The notes under the pieces: model-generated
What the model was told of the DNA's origin: nothing
Seen by the model: the letters and a program-made list of their open reading frames with translations, nothing else
Database searches by the model: none
Assembly (NCBI GenBank): GCA_946885925.1
Contig: CAMPHP010000029.1
Span: 1 to 12,784 of the forward strand
Length of the DNA stretch: 12,784 nucleotides
Direction of reading: 5' to 3'
Origin: an uncultured Litorilinea sp.
GTDB taxonomy: Bacteria; Chloroflexota; Anaerolineae; Caldilineales; Caldilineaceae
Shown here: piece by piece, positions 6,790 through 12,784 of the stretch
Position numbering within the stretch: the stretch's first letter is position 1
Layout: each line of letters opens with the position of its first letter
Position numbers and translations under genes: made by a program

Positions 6790-8186
6790 TTAAGAATGGT
6801 ATGGGCAAAAACAGCCGCTTGTCTTTGCCAGACCTACAGTCCCGGGCACGCGCGTTTCTGAGTTCTAGAACCTATCGAGTTACACATCGGGAAAGTGCCG
6901 CCATTGCGCCCTGCAAGATATACCACGTTGAACTCAGCGGAGAGATTCCTGATCTACCCGCACAACCGGGCTATGTCAAAGTGTTTGTTGTACTCTGGTG
7001 GCATCAGATTCCTCTCGGTCATCTGGAATTAACGGCTGGTGAGCTACCTTTGTCCGCGGCGAACCTTGGAAACCTGGCGATAGAGACGATCACCGCGGCT
7101 GTTGGCGCTCATCTTTTGCCACAGGGATTCACCGTACCTCTTTCCGAACACTTCAAACGCGAGGTGGTAGCTCCTGATTTACACGCGGTCTTGGCGATAG
7201 AAACACCCTTAGCCCTGCTTGCCCAGCGTTGGTCAATGGAGAAAGACAAAGGTGAATTGCAAACGTGCTCTGTAGTCATCTGTACGCGTGATCGTGTGGA
7301 ACAATTAGCGCAATGCTTGGAATCGATTCTTTCTCTGGCGCAACGACCAGATGAAATTATCGTTGTTGATAATGCGCCCCGTACAGATAAAACACGCAAA
7401 CTGGTTGCACAAATGCCAGAGGTTCGCTATGTTCTTGAGCCTCGTCCTGGTCTCAGCGTGGCCCGTAATACAGGTATCCGCCACTGTACTGGAGAGATTA
7501 TTGCTTTTACGGATGATGACGTGCTCGTTCACCCGGATTGGATTACTAGGATAAAGCAATCTTTTCAAGACCCAATCGTTATGGCTGTAACTGGATTGGT
7601 TCTGCCCGCGGAGTTAGAAACTGAGGCTCAAGTTATTTTTGAAGTTGAGTTGGGGCACTTTGGTTGGGGATACCACACAAAGACGTTTGATCAACAGTTT
7701 TTTAACGCCACCAAGAGGCTCGGGGTGCCGGTCTGGCGCATTGGTGCTGGCGCAAACATGGCGTTCCGTCGCGAGGTCTTTGACCTGGTGGGGGGATTTG
7801 ATGAACGTTTAGGAGCTGGCGCTGCGGGTTGTAGTGAGGACTCGGAACTCTGGTACCGAATATTGGCTGGCGGATGGAGTTGCCGCTATGAACCGGCCCC
7901 CGTTGCGTTTCATGTTCACCGCCGAGAATTCATCGATCTTCAAAAGCAAGTCTATTACTACATGCGTGGGCATGTAACGGCACTTCTCGTACAATTTGCC
8001 AAGCATCGTCACTGGGGCAATTTGTTCCGATTGTGTCTCGTGTTGCCATTATACTACGCAAAGCTCTTTGCATCCGGTCTGCTCCGAGGATATGGTCCTA
8101 GACACAAAGTATTGATGACCGAAGTTGCAGGCTGTATTGCTGGCCTTAAGTTCTACTGGCAGCATTGTAGAACAGAGAACAAGTAG
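6738..8186 (+). CDS. Glycosyltransferase family 2 with N-terminal accessory domain (second paralogue)
   Basis: The 482-residue protein has an accessory region of about 170 residues, including KIYHVELSGEIPDLPAQPGY and VFVVLWWHQIPLGHLEL. These align with the corresponding segments of the preceding gene. The GT-A domain then shows CSVVICTRDRVEQLAQCL (about 177-194), IIVVDNAPRTD, EPRPGLSVARNTGI, the metal-binding TDDDV (258-262), VTGLVLPAELETEAQVIFE and ANMAFRREVFDLVGGFDERL. SEDSELWYR (366-374) and FHVHRREF complete it. The same blocks in the same order as the preceding gene mark an old tandem duplication, now well diverged; donor and acceptor are unknown. The ATG at 6738 has no ribosome binding site. 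Met17 at 6786, in an ATGA overlap with a micro-ORF, is a credible alternative. The stop lies inside a 16-bp tandem duplication. Confidence 0.87.
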   Translation: MGTPTVAGLRQSWYSFMIKNGMGKNSRLSLPDLQSRARAFLSSRTYRVTHRESAAIAPCKIYHVELSGEIPDLPAQPGYVKVFVVLWWHQIPLGHLELTAGELPLSAANLGNLAIETITAAVGAHLLPQGFTVPLSEHFKREVVAPDLHAVLAIETPLALLAQRWSMEKDKGELQTCSVVICTRDRVEQLAQCLESILSLAQRPDEIIVVDNAPRTDKTRKLVAQMPEVRYVLEPRPGLSVARNTGIRHCTGEIIAFTDDDVLVHPDWITRIKQSFQDPIVMAVTGLVLPAELETEAQVIFEVELGHFGWGYHTKTFDQQFFNATKRLGVPVWRIGAGANMAFRREVFDLVGGFDERLGAGAAGCSEDSELWYRILAGGWSCRYEPAPVAFHVHRREFIDLQKQVYYYMRGHVTALLVQFAKHRHWGNLFRLCLVLPLYYAKLFASGLLRGYGPRHKVLMTEVAGCIAGLKFYWQHCRTENK

Positions 8187-8198
8187 AACAGAGGACAA
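8167..8198. repeat. 16-bp tandem duplication across the stop codon of the second GT2 paralogue
   Basis: GTAGAACAGAGAACAA (8167-8182) is followed directly by GTAGAACAGAGGACAA (8183-8198), identical at 15 of 16 positions. The TAG stop at 8184-8186 is created by the start of the second copy. With one copy only, the frame would read a few codons further to the TAG at 8205-8209. Confidence 0.8.
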
Positions 8199-8235
8199 GG
8201 CATTTTAGGGTCCGAGACTGATTAGGAATTGATCG

Positions 8236-9849
8236 TTGGAGCAAGCTGATTTGATCACGGAACAACAGATTCACACCATCGAAACCCTTGGGATCCGAGA
8301 ACGGTATCGAGATCAGTACTGGCTAAAACGAGATCCGATCTATGCTGATCGGTTGCTGTGGAGGGCACACTCGTTTCGCCACATTGTTCATCTTCTGCCG
8401 GGTCAAAGTGTCTTAGAGCTAGGCGCTGGACAGGGACTTTTCACGCGACAGTTGCTGTGCGTATCTCGCAGCGAGAACCCGATTACGGCAGTCACATTCC
8501 AGGATAATCATTCTCGACCGGAAGGTTTACCCTCATCTGTCGAGTTTTTTAGCACTACCGCTCTCCCCGGCACTCTGGACGGTCGGCATTTTGACTACGT
8601 CGTTGCTATGGACCTCTTGGATAAGCAAAGTTGTGCCTGGGTTCTGCAAAACATCTATGAGTTGCTTAAACCGGGTGGCCAGGTCATATTTTATGAAAGC
8701 AACCCATGGAATGTAGTACTGAAGCTTAGACAGAAATTATTGCAACACACCGGCAATAAAGATCCGAGGCGACTGCTGAGCCGTCCCGAGCTATACGAGT
8801 TGATCTCCGAGGTGGGATTTATTAGGGTTTTTGCGGTCTACAACGACTTTGTTTACGCGCCACTGACTCGCTCCTTAGTATGGTTTTTGCGGAATCTGTC
8901 CATTGTGCTTGAAAACGCTCCGGGCATCCAGACATTAGCCGGGTCCATTCTCATCCATGCTCAAAAGCCCCCGCGAGTGGTTGAACAGCCCTTGATCTCC
9001 CTGTGTAACCACGCACAGTTAAGGAACGCAGTGTCTATCGTCATTCCCTGTCACAATGAAGAGATGAATATTGAGCCACTGGTAAACAAACTTAGGGGCT
9101 TCTTTGGCGAATATATTCACGAGATCATACCTATCGACGACAACAGCCGTGACAGTACTGGCGATATAATCCGAAGACTCGCGGCACAAGATCCCACCAT
9201 AAAGCCGATCTTTCGCTCCCCGCCTAATGGTGTTGGTAGAGCAATTACGGACGGTCTTCGTGCAGCCACAGGGCGCTTTGTGCTTTCCATGGATTGCGAT
9301 TTTCAACATCTGTTGCCAGAAATACGTGACCTGTTTGATGCCGCAGCAGAAGGCTATGATTCGGTGGTAGGGAGCCGTTTTTCTCGTTATAGCGTGCTGC
9401 TCAATTATCCATTTCAAAAAATCATAGCAAATCGTGGATTTCATCTGCTGGCGCAGATCCTGTTTCGCTGGCATTTTCGAGACCTGACGAACAACCTGAA
9501 GCTCATGCGCAGGGAGGTCGTGGAGCACCTCGATCTAACCCAGCCTCACTTTGCCATCAATGCCGAAATAGGACTTCAACCGATCTTGATGGGATTTTCA
9601 GTCAAAGAAGTCCCAATATCCTGGATCAACCGCACGCCAGAAATGGGAGTATCTTCATTCCGTTTGCTTAAAGTTGGCGGTGGATACTGGCAGGTCTTAT
9701 TTCGACTCTGGTTTAAAACGATGTTAGGGATAGTCGGCAGGTATCGGCAGAGGAATATGATGCTTTCATCGCGGAGGAATAGTGCCATAGATGAGAGAAC
9801 TCGCAGTCATCCACAGAGACAAAGTGAGCATGATGGCAATGCAATCTGA
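8236..9849 (+). CDS. Fusion: SAM methyltransferase domain plus GT2 polyprenyl-phosphate sugar synthase-like domain
   Basis: The 537-residue protein joins two enzymes. The N-terminal half (about 1-245) is a class I methyltransferase with VLELGAGQGLFTRQLL (59-74), FDYVVAMDLLDK (119-130) and LLKPGGQVIFYE (143-154). The C-terminal half (about 264-505) is a GT2 domain resembling dolichyl-phosphate mannose synthase or ArnC/GtrB: VSIVIPCHNEEMNIEPLV, IIPIDDNSRDST (DD at 301-302), GVGRAITDGLRAATGRFVL, and MDCDFQH (DxD at 353-355). VVGSRFSRYS, LTNNLKLMRREV and INAEIGLQPILMGFSVKEVP follow. Such domains usually charge a polyprenyl phosphate with a sugar, which GT-C enzymes then use outside; two GT-C-like proteins occur in this set. 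There is no clear C-terminal membrane pair. The TTG start is supported by AGGA eight bases upstream. The end overlaps the next gene by 59 bases. Confidence 0.88.
   Translation: MEQADLITEQQIHTIETLGIRERYRDQYWLKRDPIYADRLLWRAHSFRHIVHLLPGQSVLELGAGQGLFTRQLLCVSRSENPITAVTFQDNHSRPEGLPSSVEFFSTTALPGTLDGRHFDYVVAMDLLDKQSCAWVLQNIYELLKPGGQVIFYESNPWNVVLKLRQKLLQHTGNKDPRRLLSRPELYELISEVGFIRVFAVYNDFVYAPLTRSLVWFLRNLSIVLENAPGIQTLAGSILIHAQKPPRVVEQPLISLCNHAQLRNAVSIVIPCHNEEMNIEPLVNKLRGFFGEYIHEIIPIDDNSRDSTGDIIRRLAAQDPTIKPIFRSPPNGVGRAITDGLRAATGRFVLSMDCDFQHLLPEIRDLFDAAAEGYDSVVGSRFSRYSVLLNYPFQKIIANRGFHLLAQILFRWHFRDLTNNLKLMRREVVEHLDLTQPHFAINAEIGLQPILMGFSVKEVPISWINRTPEMGVSSFRLLKVGGGYWQVLFRLWFKTMLGIVGRYRQRNMMLSSRRNSAIDERTRSHPQRQSEHDGNAI
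9773..9777 (+). promoter_or_regulatory. Ribosome binding site for the overlapping membrane protein gene
   Basis: GGAGG lies inside the 3' end of the methyltransferase-GT2 gene, 13 bases before the ATG at 9791. The spacing is long, but it is the best site nearby and supports the overlapping start. Met residues at 9830, 9833 and 9839 are alternatives with poorer sites. Confidence 0.4.
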
Positions 9850-11224
9850 CCGAGTGGCAAGCACGGTGGTATGGGGCACTTGGCTAGTCATGACGTTGCT
9901 CGCTTTGGTTGGTATTGCCAAGTATGGTCAGAATGTTCCACTCGCCGAGGATTGGTATTTCGTTGCACCCTTAACGGAGCACGAACCGGATCTGCTCAGA
10001 TGGCTTTGGTCTCAAAACAATGAACATCGTGTTCCGCTACCTCGTCTAATCCTACTCGTGGGGCTAAAGATCACAAATGGCGATTTCCGCGTCGGGATGG
10101 TCTTTAATGTAATCCTATTGTCAGCACTGGCTCTTGCTATGATCGGGGTTGCACACAACCTGCGTGGCGGTCGAACAATCATTGCTGATGGATTTTTCCC
10201 AATCGCCCTGCTTCACTTCGGAAACTGGCCGAATCTGTTTTGGGGGTGGCAGTTTAGCTTTGTCTTGTCAACAGTACTGACCTGCGCGGTGTTGTTAGCT
10301 TTAGTGAGCCGACAAGCGCTATTCACGCCAGGTGCTGCCATAGTTGCCGGATGTAGTCTGCCCTTACTTCCGCTGTGCGGGGCAACCGGATTGATATCTG
10401 TACCTCTGTTGGCAGTTTGTTTGGGATACTACGGGGTTCTGTACTGGAATGCAGGTCATTTACCCGACAAAAGTCGCTGGATTAGCGTTTTCCTGTTCTG
10501 CTCGCCAGTAATTGCACTGTGTCTCACAGGGTTCTACTTTGTTGGCTATGAGTCGCCTACATGGAATCCGCCAAATCCGGGTCTAGTTGTGACGCTCAAG
10601 ACGACGGCCCAGTTTGTAGCTCTGGGGTTCGGACCGGCTGCTCGAGTCTCTTGGCTGTTTTCGACAATTGTGGCATTTGGCTTTCTATTCTCCGGTGTAG
10701 TTTGTCTAATGCGTGCAGTCTGGCGGCTAAATGGCCTAGAAAAACCCCGTGCACTAGGAATCATCGTCTTTGCTGCAAACCTTGTCTTATTTGCCCTCAC
10801 CTTAGGCTGGGGGCGAGCTGGATATGTGCCAACGGTGGGCCTGCCTATGCGTTACGCATTACTGGCCGTGCCACCATTCTGTCTTGCCTTTTATATTTGG
10901 GAGCTATATGGATCAGCCAAGCTGCGGTTGATTGCCCAGAATGGGTTGTTTATCGGGATCTGTCTATTGCTGCCATTTAATACAACAATAGGACTTGTAC
11001 AATGGGGCAACTGGTATCAGAAAGGAATGCAAGCATTCCAACAGGATTTACTCGCGGGCCAGTCGTCTTCCAGTCTGGCTCATGAACATCGAGATTTTCT
11101 GATCCATTGGTGGAGCGAAGATCAACTTGCCACAGCGATAGAGATGCTGCGCGATGCTGGTATAGGCTCCTTTGTTCAAGTAAATAACACTCGGGTTAAC
11201 TCTAAAGATTCGACTGATCATTAG
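9791..11224 (+). CDS. Polytopic membrane protein, possible GT-C glycosyltransferase
   Basis: The 477-residue product has about ten hydrophobic segments. After the first helix (about 25-45) comes an outer loop with PLAEDWYFVAPL (50-61) and SQNNEHRVPLPRLI (74-87). The E53-D54 pair and the NEHR block sit where GT-C glycosyltransferases carry catalytic acidic residues. This resemblance is topological: no named family was recognised. Later features are GNWPNLFWGWQFSFVLS (a tryptophan-rich loop), GATGLISVPLL and GWGRAGYVPTVGLPMRYALL, with a short soluble tail (about 405-477). The last of these resembles ligase- and mannosyltransferase-like loops. It starts inside the preceding gene, whose product may make polyprenyl-linked sugar, suggesting translational coupling and a shared step. 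A polymerase, ligase or transporter role is not excluded. Confidence 0.75.
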   Translation: MRELAVIHRDKVSMMAMQSDRVASTVVWGTWLVMTLLALVGIAKYGQNVPLAEDWYFVAPLTEHEPDLLRWLWSQNNEHRVPLPRLILLVGLKITNGDFRVGMVFNVILLSALALAMIGVAHNLRGGRTIIADGFFPIALLHFGNWPNLFWGWQFSFVLSTVLTCAVLLALVSRQALFTPGAAIVAGCSLPLLPLCGATGLISVPLLAVCLGYYGVLYWNAGHLPDKSRWISVFLFCSPVIALCLTGFYFVGYESPTWNPPNPGLVVTLKTTAQFVALGFGPAARVSWLFSTIVAFGFLFSGVVCLMRAVWRLNGLEKPRALGIIVFAANLVLFALTLGWGRAGYVPTVGLPMRYALLAVPPFCLAFYIWELYGSAKLRLIAQNGLFIGICLLLPFNTTIGLVQWGNWYQKGMQAFQQDLLAGQSSSSLAHEHRDFLIHWWSEDQLATAIEMLRDAGIGSFVQVNNTRVNSKDSTDH

Positions 11225-11283
11225 TACGTGGGTAAGGATATGTATGCTCCCACCGCAGTAAACAATTAAGTGCTAGACTACTA

Positions 11284-11306
11284 ACTGTTCAGCCTGGCTG
11301 AACAGT
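11284..11306. promoter_or_regulatory. Perfect 23-bp palindrome, operator or hairpin
   Basis: ACTGTTCAGCC (11284-11294) and GGCTGAACAGT (11296-11306) are exact inverted repeats around a single T. As RNA it would form a nine-pair stem with a five-base loop. No T-run follows, so a classical intrinsic terminator is unlikely. The near-perfect dyad 66 bases before the epimerase ATG fits a dimeric regulator's operator, or an attenuating or mRNA-stabilising hairpin between two transcript parts. Confidence 0.6.
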
Positions 11307-11355
11307 CAAATCAGATATCTGTATTCGCATCATCCTGTGGATTAAAGAGCGTAGC

Positions 11356-11361
11356 AAGGAG
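11356..11361 (+). promoter_or_regulatory. Ribosome binding site of the epimerase gene
   Basis: AAGGAG lies 11 bases before the ATG at 11373 and fixes that start. The GxxGxxG motif begins at residue 7, as usual for the family. Confidence 0.6.
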
Positions 11362-11372
11362 TTATACACCAC

Positions 11373-12425
11373 ATGAGAGTCTTAGTGACCGGTGCTTACG
11401 GCCTCATCGGGAGTGAAGTGATAGCTTATTTTGCTGCAGCAGCTAATGAAGTACATGGCATTGACAACAATATGCGGGCGGACTTTTTTGGCAAGGCAGG
11501 TGATATTCGCTGGAATCAAGTACGGTTGTTGAGGCTGTATCCAGATGTGCAGCATCATGAGGTAGATATACGTGACCGAGCCGCAGTCTTGGAGTGTATA
11601 GAGACTGTGCGACCCGATCTCATAGTACATACTGCTGCTCAACCTAGTCATGAATTGGCTGCATCTCGACCTTTTGACGATTTTGATGTCAATGCTGTCA
11701 GCACATTAAGTCTACTTGAGGCAACGCGCCGTTATGTACCAGAGGCTGTGTTTGTGCATATGTCTACTAACAAAGTCTATGGTGATGCCCCAAATGAAAT
11801 TGATTTGATGGAATTACCCATGCGTTGGGATTATGCCGATCCAACCTTTGCCGAAGGTATTCCCGAAAATTTCCGAATTGACCGTTCAACCCACTCGGTG
11901 TTTGGTGCCTCCAAGGTTGCAGCTGACGTTATGGTACAAGAGTACGGTCGCTATTTCGGTATAAAAACTTGCTGCTTGCGGTGTGGATGTTTAACTGGAC
12001 CGAATCATTCAGGGGTCGAATTTCATGGATTCTTGAGCTATCTAGTTAAGACCAATATTGAAGATAGAATTTATCGAATCTATGGCTATAAAGGGAAACA
12101 GGTGCGAGATAATCTACACTCATTAGATGTAGTGCGTTTTATCGCTGCCTTTGCAGCGAATCCCCGCTGTGGCGAAGTCTACAATTTGGGGGGCGGGCGC
12201 GCAAATTCGTGTTCGATATTCGAAGCCTTTGATATGGTCGAGCAACGTACAGGCAAAGAAATGCGCTATGAGTATGTGGACCAAAACCGAAAAGGTGATC
12301 ATATTTGCTATATTTCCGATTTGCATAAGGCAAAGGCCCACTACCCAACATGGAATATCTCAATTTCATTGGAGCGCATCTTTGATGAACTTGTAGCCGG
12401 ATGGTCTAGCCGGAGAGATGTGTGA
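11373..12425 (+). CDS. NAD-dependent sugar-nucleotide epimerase/dehydratase, CDP-paratose 2-epimerase-like
   Basis: The 350-residue protein is an extended short-chain dehydrogenase, of normal length. [12 protein letters not shown] (5-16) is the dinucleotide-binding glycine motif, GIDNNMR (29-35) has the acidic residue favouring NAD, and HTAAQPSHE (86-94) and [13 protein letters not shown] (129-141) follow. Next come [20 protein letters not shown] (174-193) and [20 protein letters not shown] (201-220). The STNKVYGD block and overall pattern resemble CDP-paratose (CDP-tyvelose) 2-epimerase and relatives; the real sugar is unknown. The catalytic Tyr of YxxxK is Phe177 here, with Lys181 retained. 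The same F is recalled from other members of this subgroup, so it is probably not a defect, but another residue may act as acid/base. It likely supplies a nucleotide sugar to the upstream transferases. The 148-bp gap may allow its own regulation. Confidence 0.87.
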   Translation: MRVLVTGAYGLIGSEVIAYFAAAANEVHGIDNNMRADFFGKAGDIRWNQVRLLRLYPDVQHHEVDIRDRAAVLECIETVRPDLIVHTAAQPSHELAASRPFDDFDVNAVSTLSLLEATRRYVPEAVFVHMSTNKVYGDAPNEIDLMELPMRWDYADPTFAEGIPENFRIDRSTHSVFGASKVAADVMVQEYGRYFGIKTCCLRCGCLTGPNHSGVEFHGFLSYLVKTNIEDRIYRIYGYKGKQVRDNLHSLDVVRFIAAFAANPRCGEVYNLGGGRANSCSIFEAFDMVEQRTGKEMRYEYVDQNRKGDHICYISDLHKAKAHYPTWNISISLERIFDELVAGWSSRRDV

Positions 12426-12478
12426 AAATCTCGCATATAAGTATCTTCGGTTATGTTGGCTCATTGTTAGCGATATGC

Positions 12479-12680
12479 TAGGGCTGTCTCAAGATGTGGT
12501 TTTCTGTCAAAAAACAATAAATATTGCGGAAATTTGATACTTGACCCTTTTGCGAATACCAAAAAGTGCCAAAAACGTCTGTAATAATCTTGGCTTTGAG
12601 AGTAGTACCCTGCAAAACTAGTGGCACTTCTACAATATTCATTGTAACCATTCGTGATTTCTCATTTTGAGACAACCCTA
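12479..12680. mobile_element. MITE-like element, about 200 bp, TA-flanked terminal inverted repeats
   Basis: The left end, TAGGGCTGTCTCAAGATG (from 12479), matches the reverse complement of the right end, which reads TAGGGTTGTCTCAAAATG (inward from 12680). They agree at 17 of 21 positions when extended. The GGG...CCC ends are flanked by TA on both sides, as expected from a TA target duplication of IS630/Tc1-mariner or similar elements. The interior (about 160 bp) is AT-rich and too short for a transposase. An 81-codon minus-strand frame (12478-12723) spans it but extends past the right end and has no recognisable motif. A non-autonomous miniature transposable element is the best reading; the parent family is not identified. 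Confidence 0.65.
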
Positions 12681-12784
12681 CAGTATCAGAACAAATATAT
12701 TGAAAAGCTGGCAGCTGTTCCATAGACTTAGCTCGACTTTGTACAAAAGACGTGAGAAAAAGGGGAGGAGGTAGGATAAGCTAG
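12681..12784. other. Right-edge intergenic stretch with a strong purine-rich motif
   Basis: No gene is seen in the last hundred bases. GGGGAGGAGG at 12762-12771 looks like a very strong ribosome binding site, but no start codon follows at proper spacing within the window. It may serve a gene starting just outside, or be chance. Confidence 0.3.

Larger units (their letters stand above)
11225..11372. other. Intergenic gap before the epimerase gene
   Basis: This 148-bp gap is the longest between plus-strand genes here. It contains a perfect 23-bp palindrome, a 10-bp palindrome CAGATATCTG (11312-11321) and the epimerase ribosome binding site. It could hold a separate promoter for the epimerase, but no clear -35/-10 pair is seen. 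Confidence 0.5.

Noticed and set aside
9019..9528. 169-codon minus-strand frame
   Set aside because: It lies opposite the GT2 domain of the fusion gene, whose motifs are unambiguous on the plus strand. The antisense translation has no family features.
12478..12723. 81-codon minus-strand frame through the MITE-like element
   Set aside because: The frame is explained by the inverted-repeat element, continues past its right end into unrelated sequence, and shows no known motif. It is kept only as an interior feature of the element.

Overview
The window looks like a chromosomal piece of a Chloroflexota bacterium, most probably of the Ktedonobacteria type. The reasons are a MalT-like STAND regulator of a kind strongly expanded in that group, mid-range base composition, use of TTG and GTG starts, and a small inverted-repeat element. 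The assignment is inference; no rRNA or marker gene is present.

Layout. Positions 1-891 (minus strand) hold the N-terminal 297 codons of a LuxR/MalT-type ATP-binding regulator that runs off the left edge. Positions 892-1461 are a divergent intergenic region with a perfect 15-bp tandem repeat and no convincing gene. From 1462 to 11224 seven tightly spaced plus-strand genes follow: a GT-C (GT39-like) membrane glycosyltransferase, a cellulose-synthase-like membrane GT2, a SAM methyltransferase, two related GT2 enzymes sharing an N-terminal accessory domain, a methyltransferase-GT2 (polyprenyl-phosphate sugar synthase-like) fusion, and a polytopic membrane protein with a GT-C-like first loop. After a 148-bp gap containing a perfect 23-bp palindrome comes a sugar-nucleotide epimerase of the CDP-paratose 2-epimerase type (11373-12425). 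The right end (12479-12680) is a roughly 200-bp MITE-like element with TA-flanked terminal inverted repeats, followed by about 100 bp without a gene.

Working together. The set reads as a cell-surface glycan or glycolipid pathway. The epimerase would supply a modified sugar nucleotide. The GT2 enzymes would transfer sugars on the cytoplasmic face, and the C-terminal half of the fusion protein may charge a polyprenyl phosphate with sugar. The GT-C proteins would use polyprenyl-linked sugars on the outer face, and the methyltransferases would decorate or cap sugars. No flippase, Wzy polymerase, or other nucleotide-sugar synthesis gene is visible, so the locus probably extends to the right or relies on genes elsewhere. 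The substrate and final product cannot be read from the sequence.
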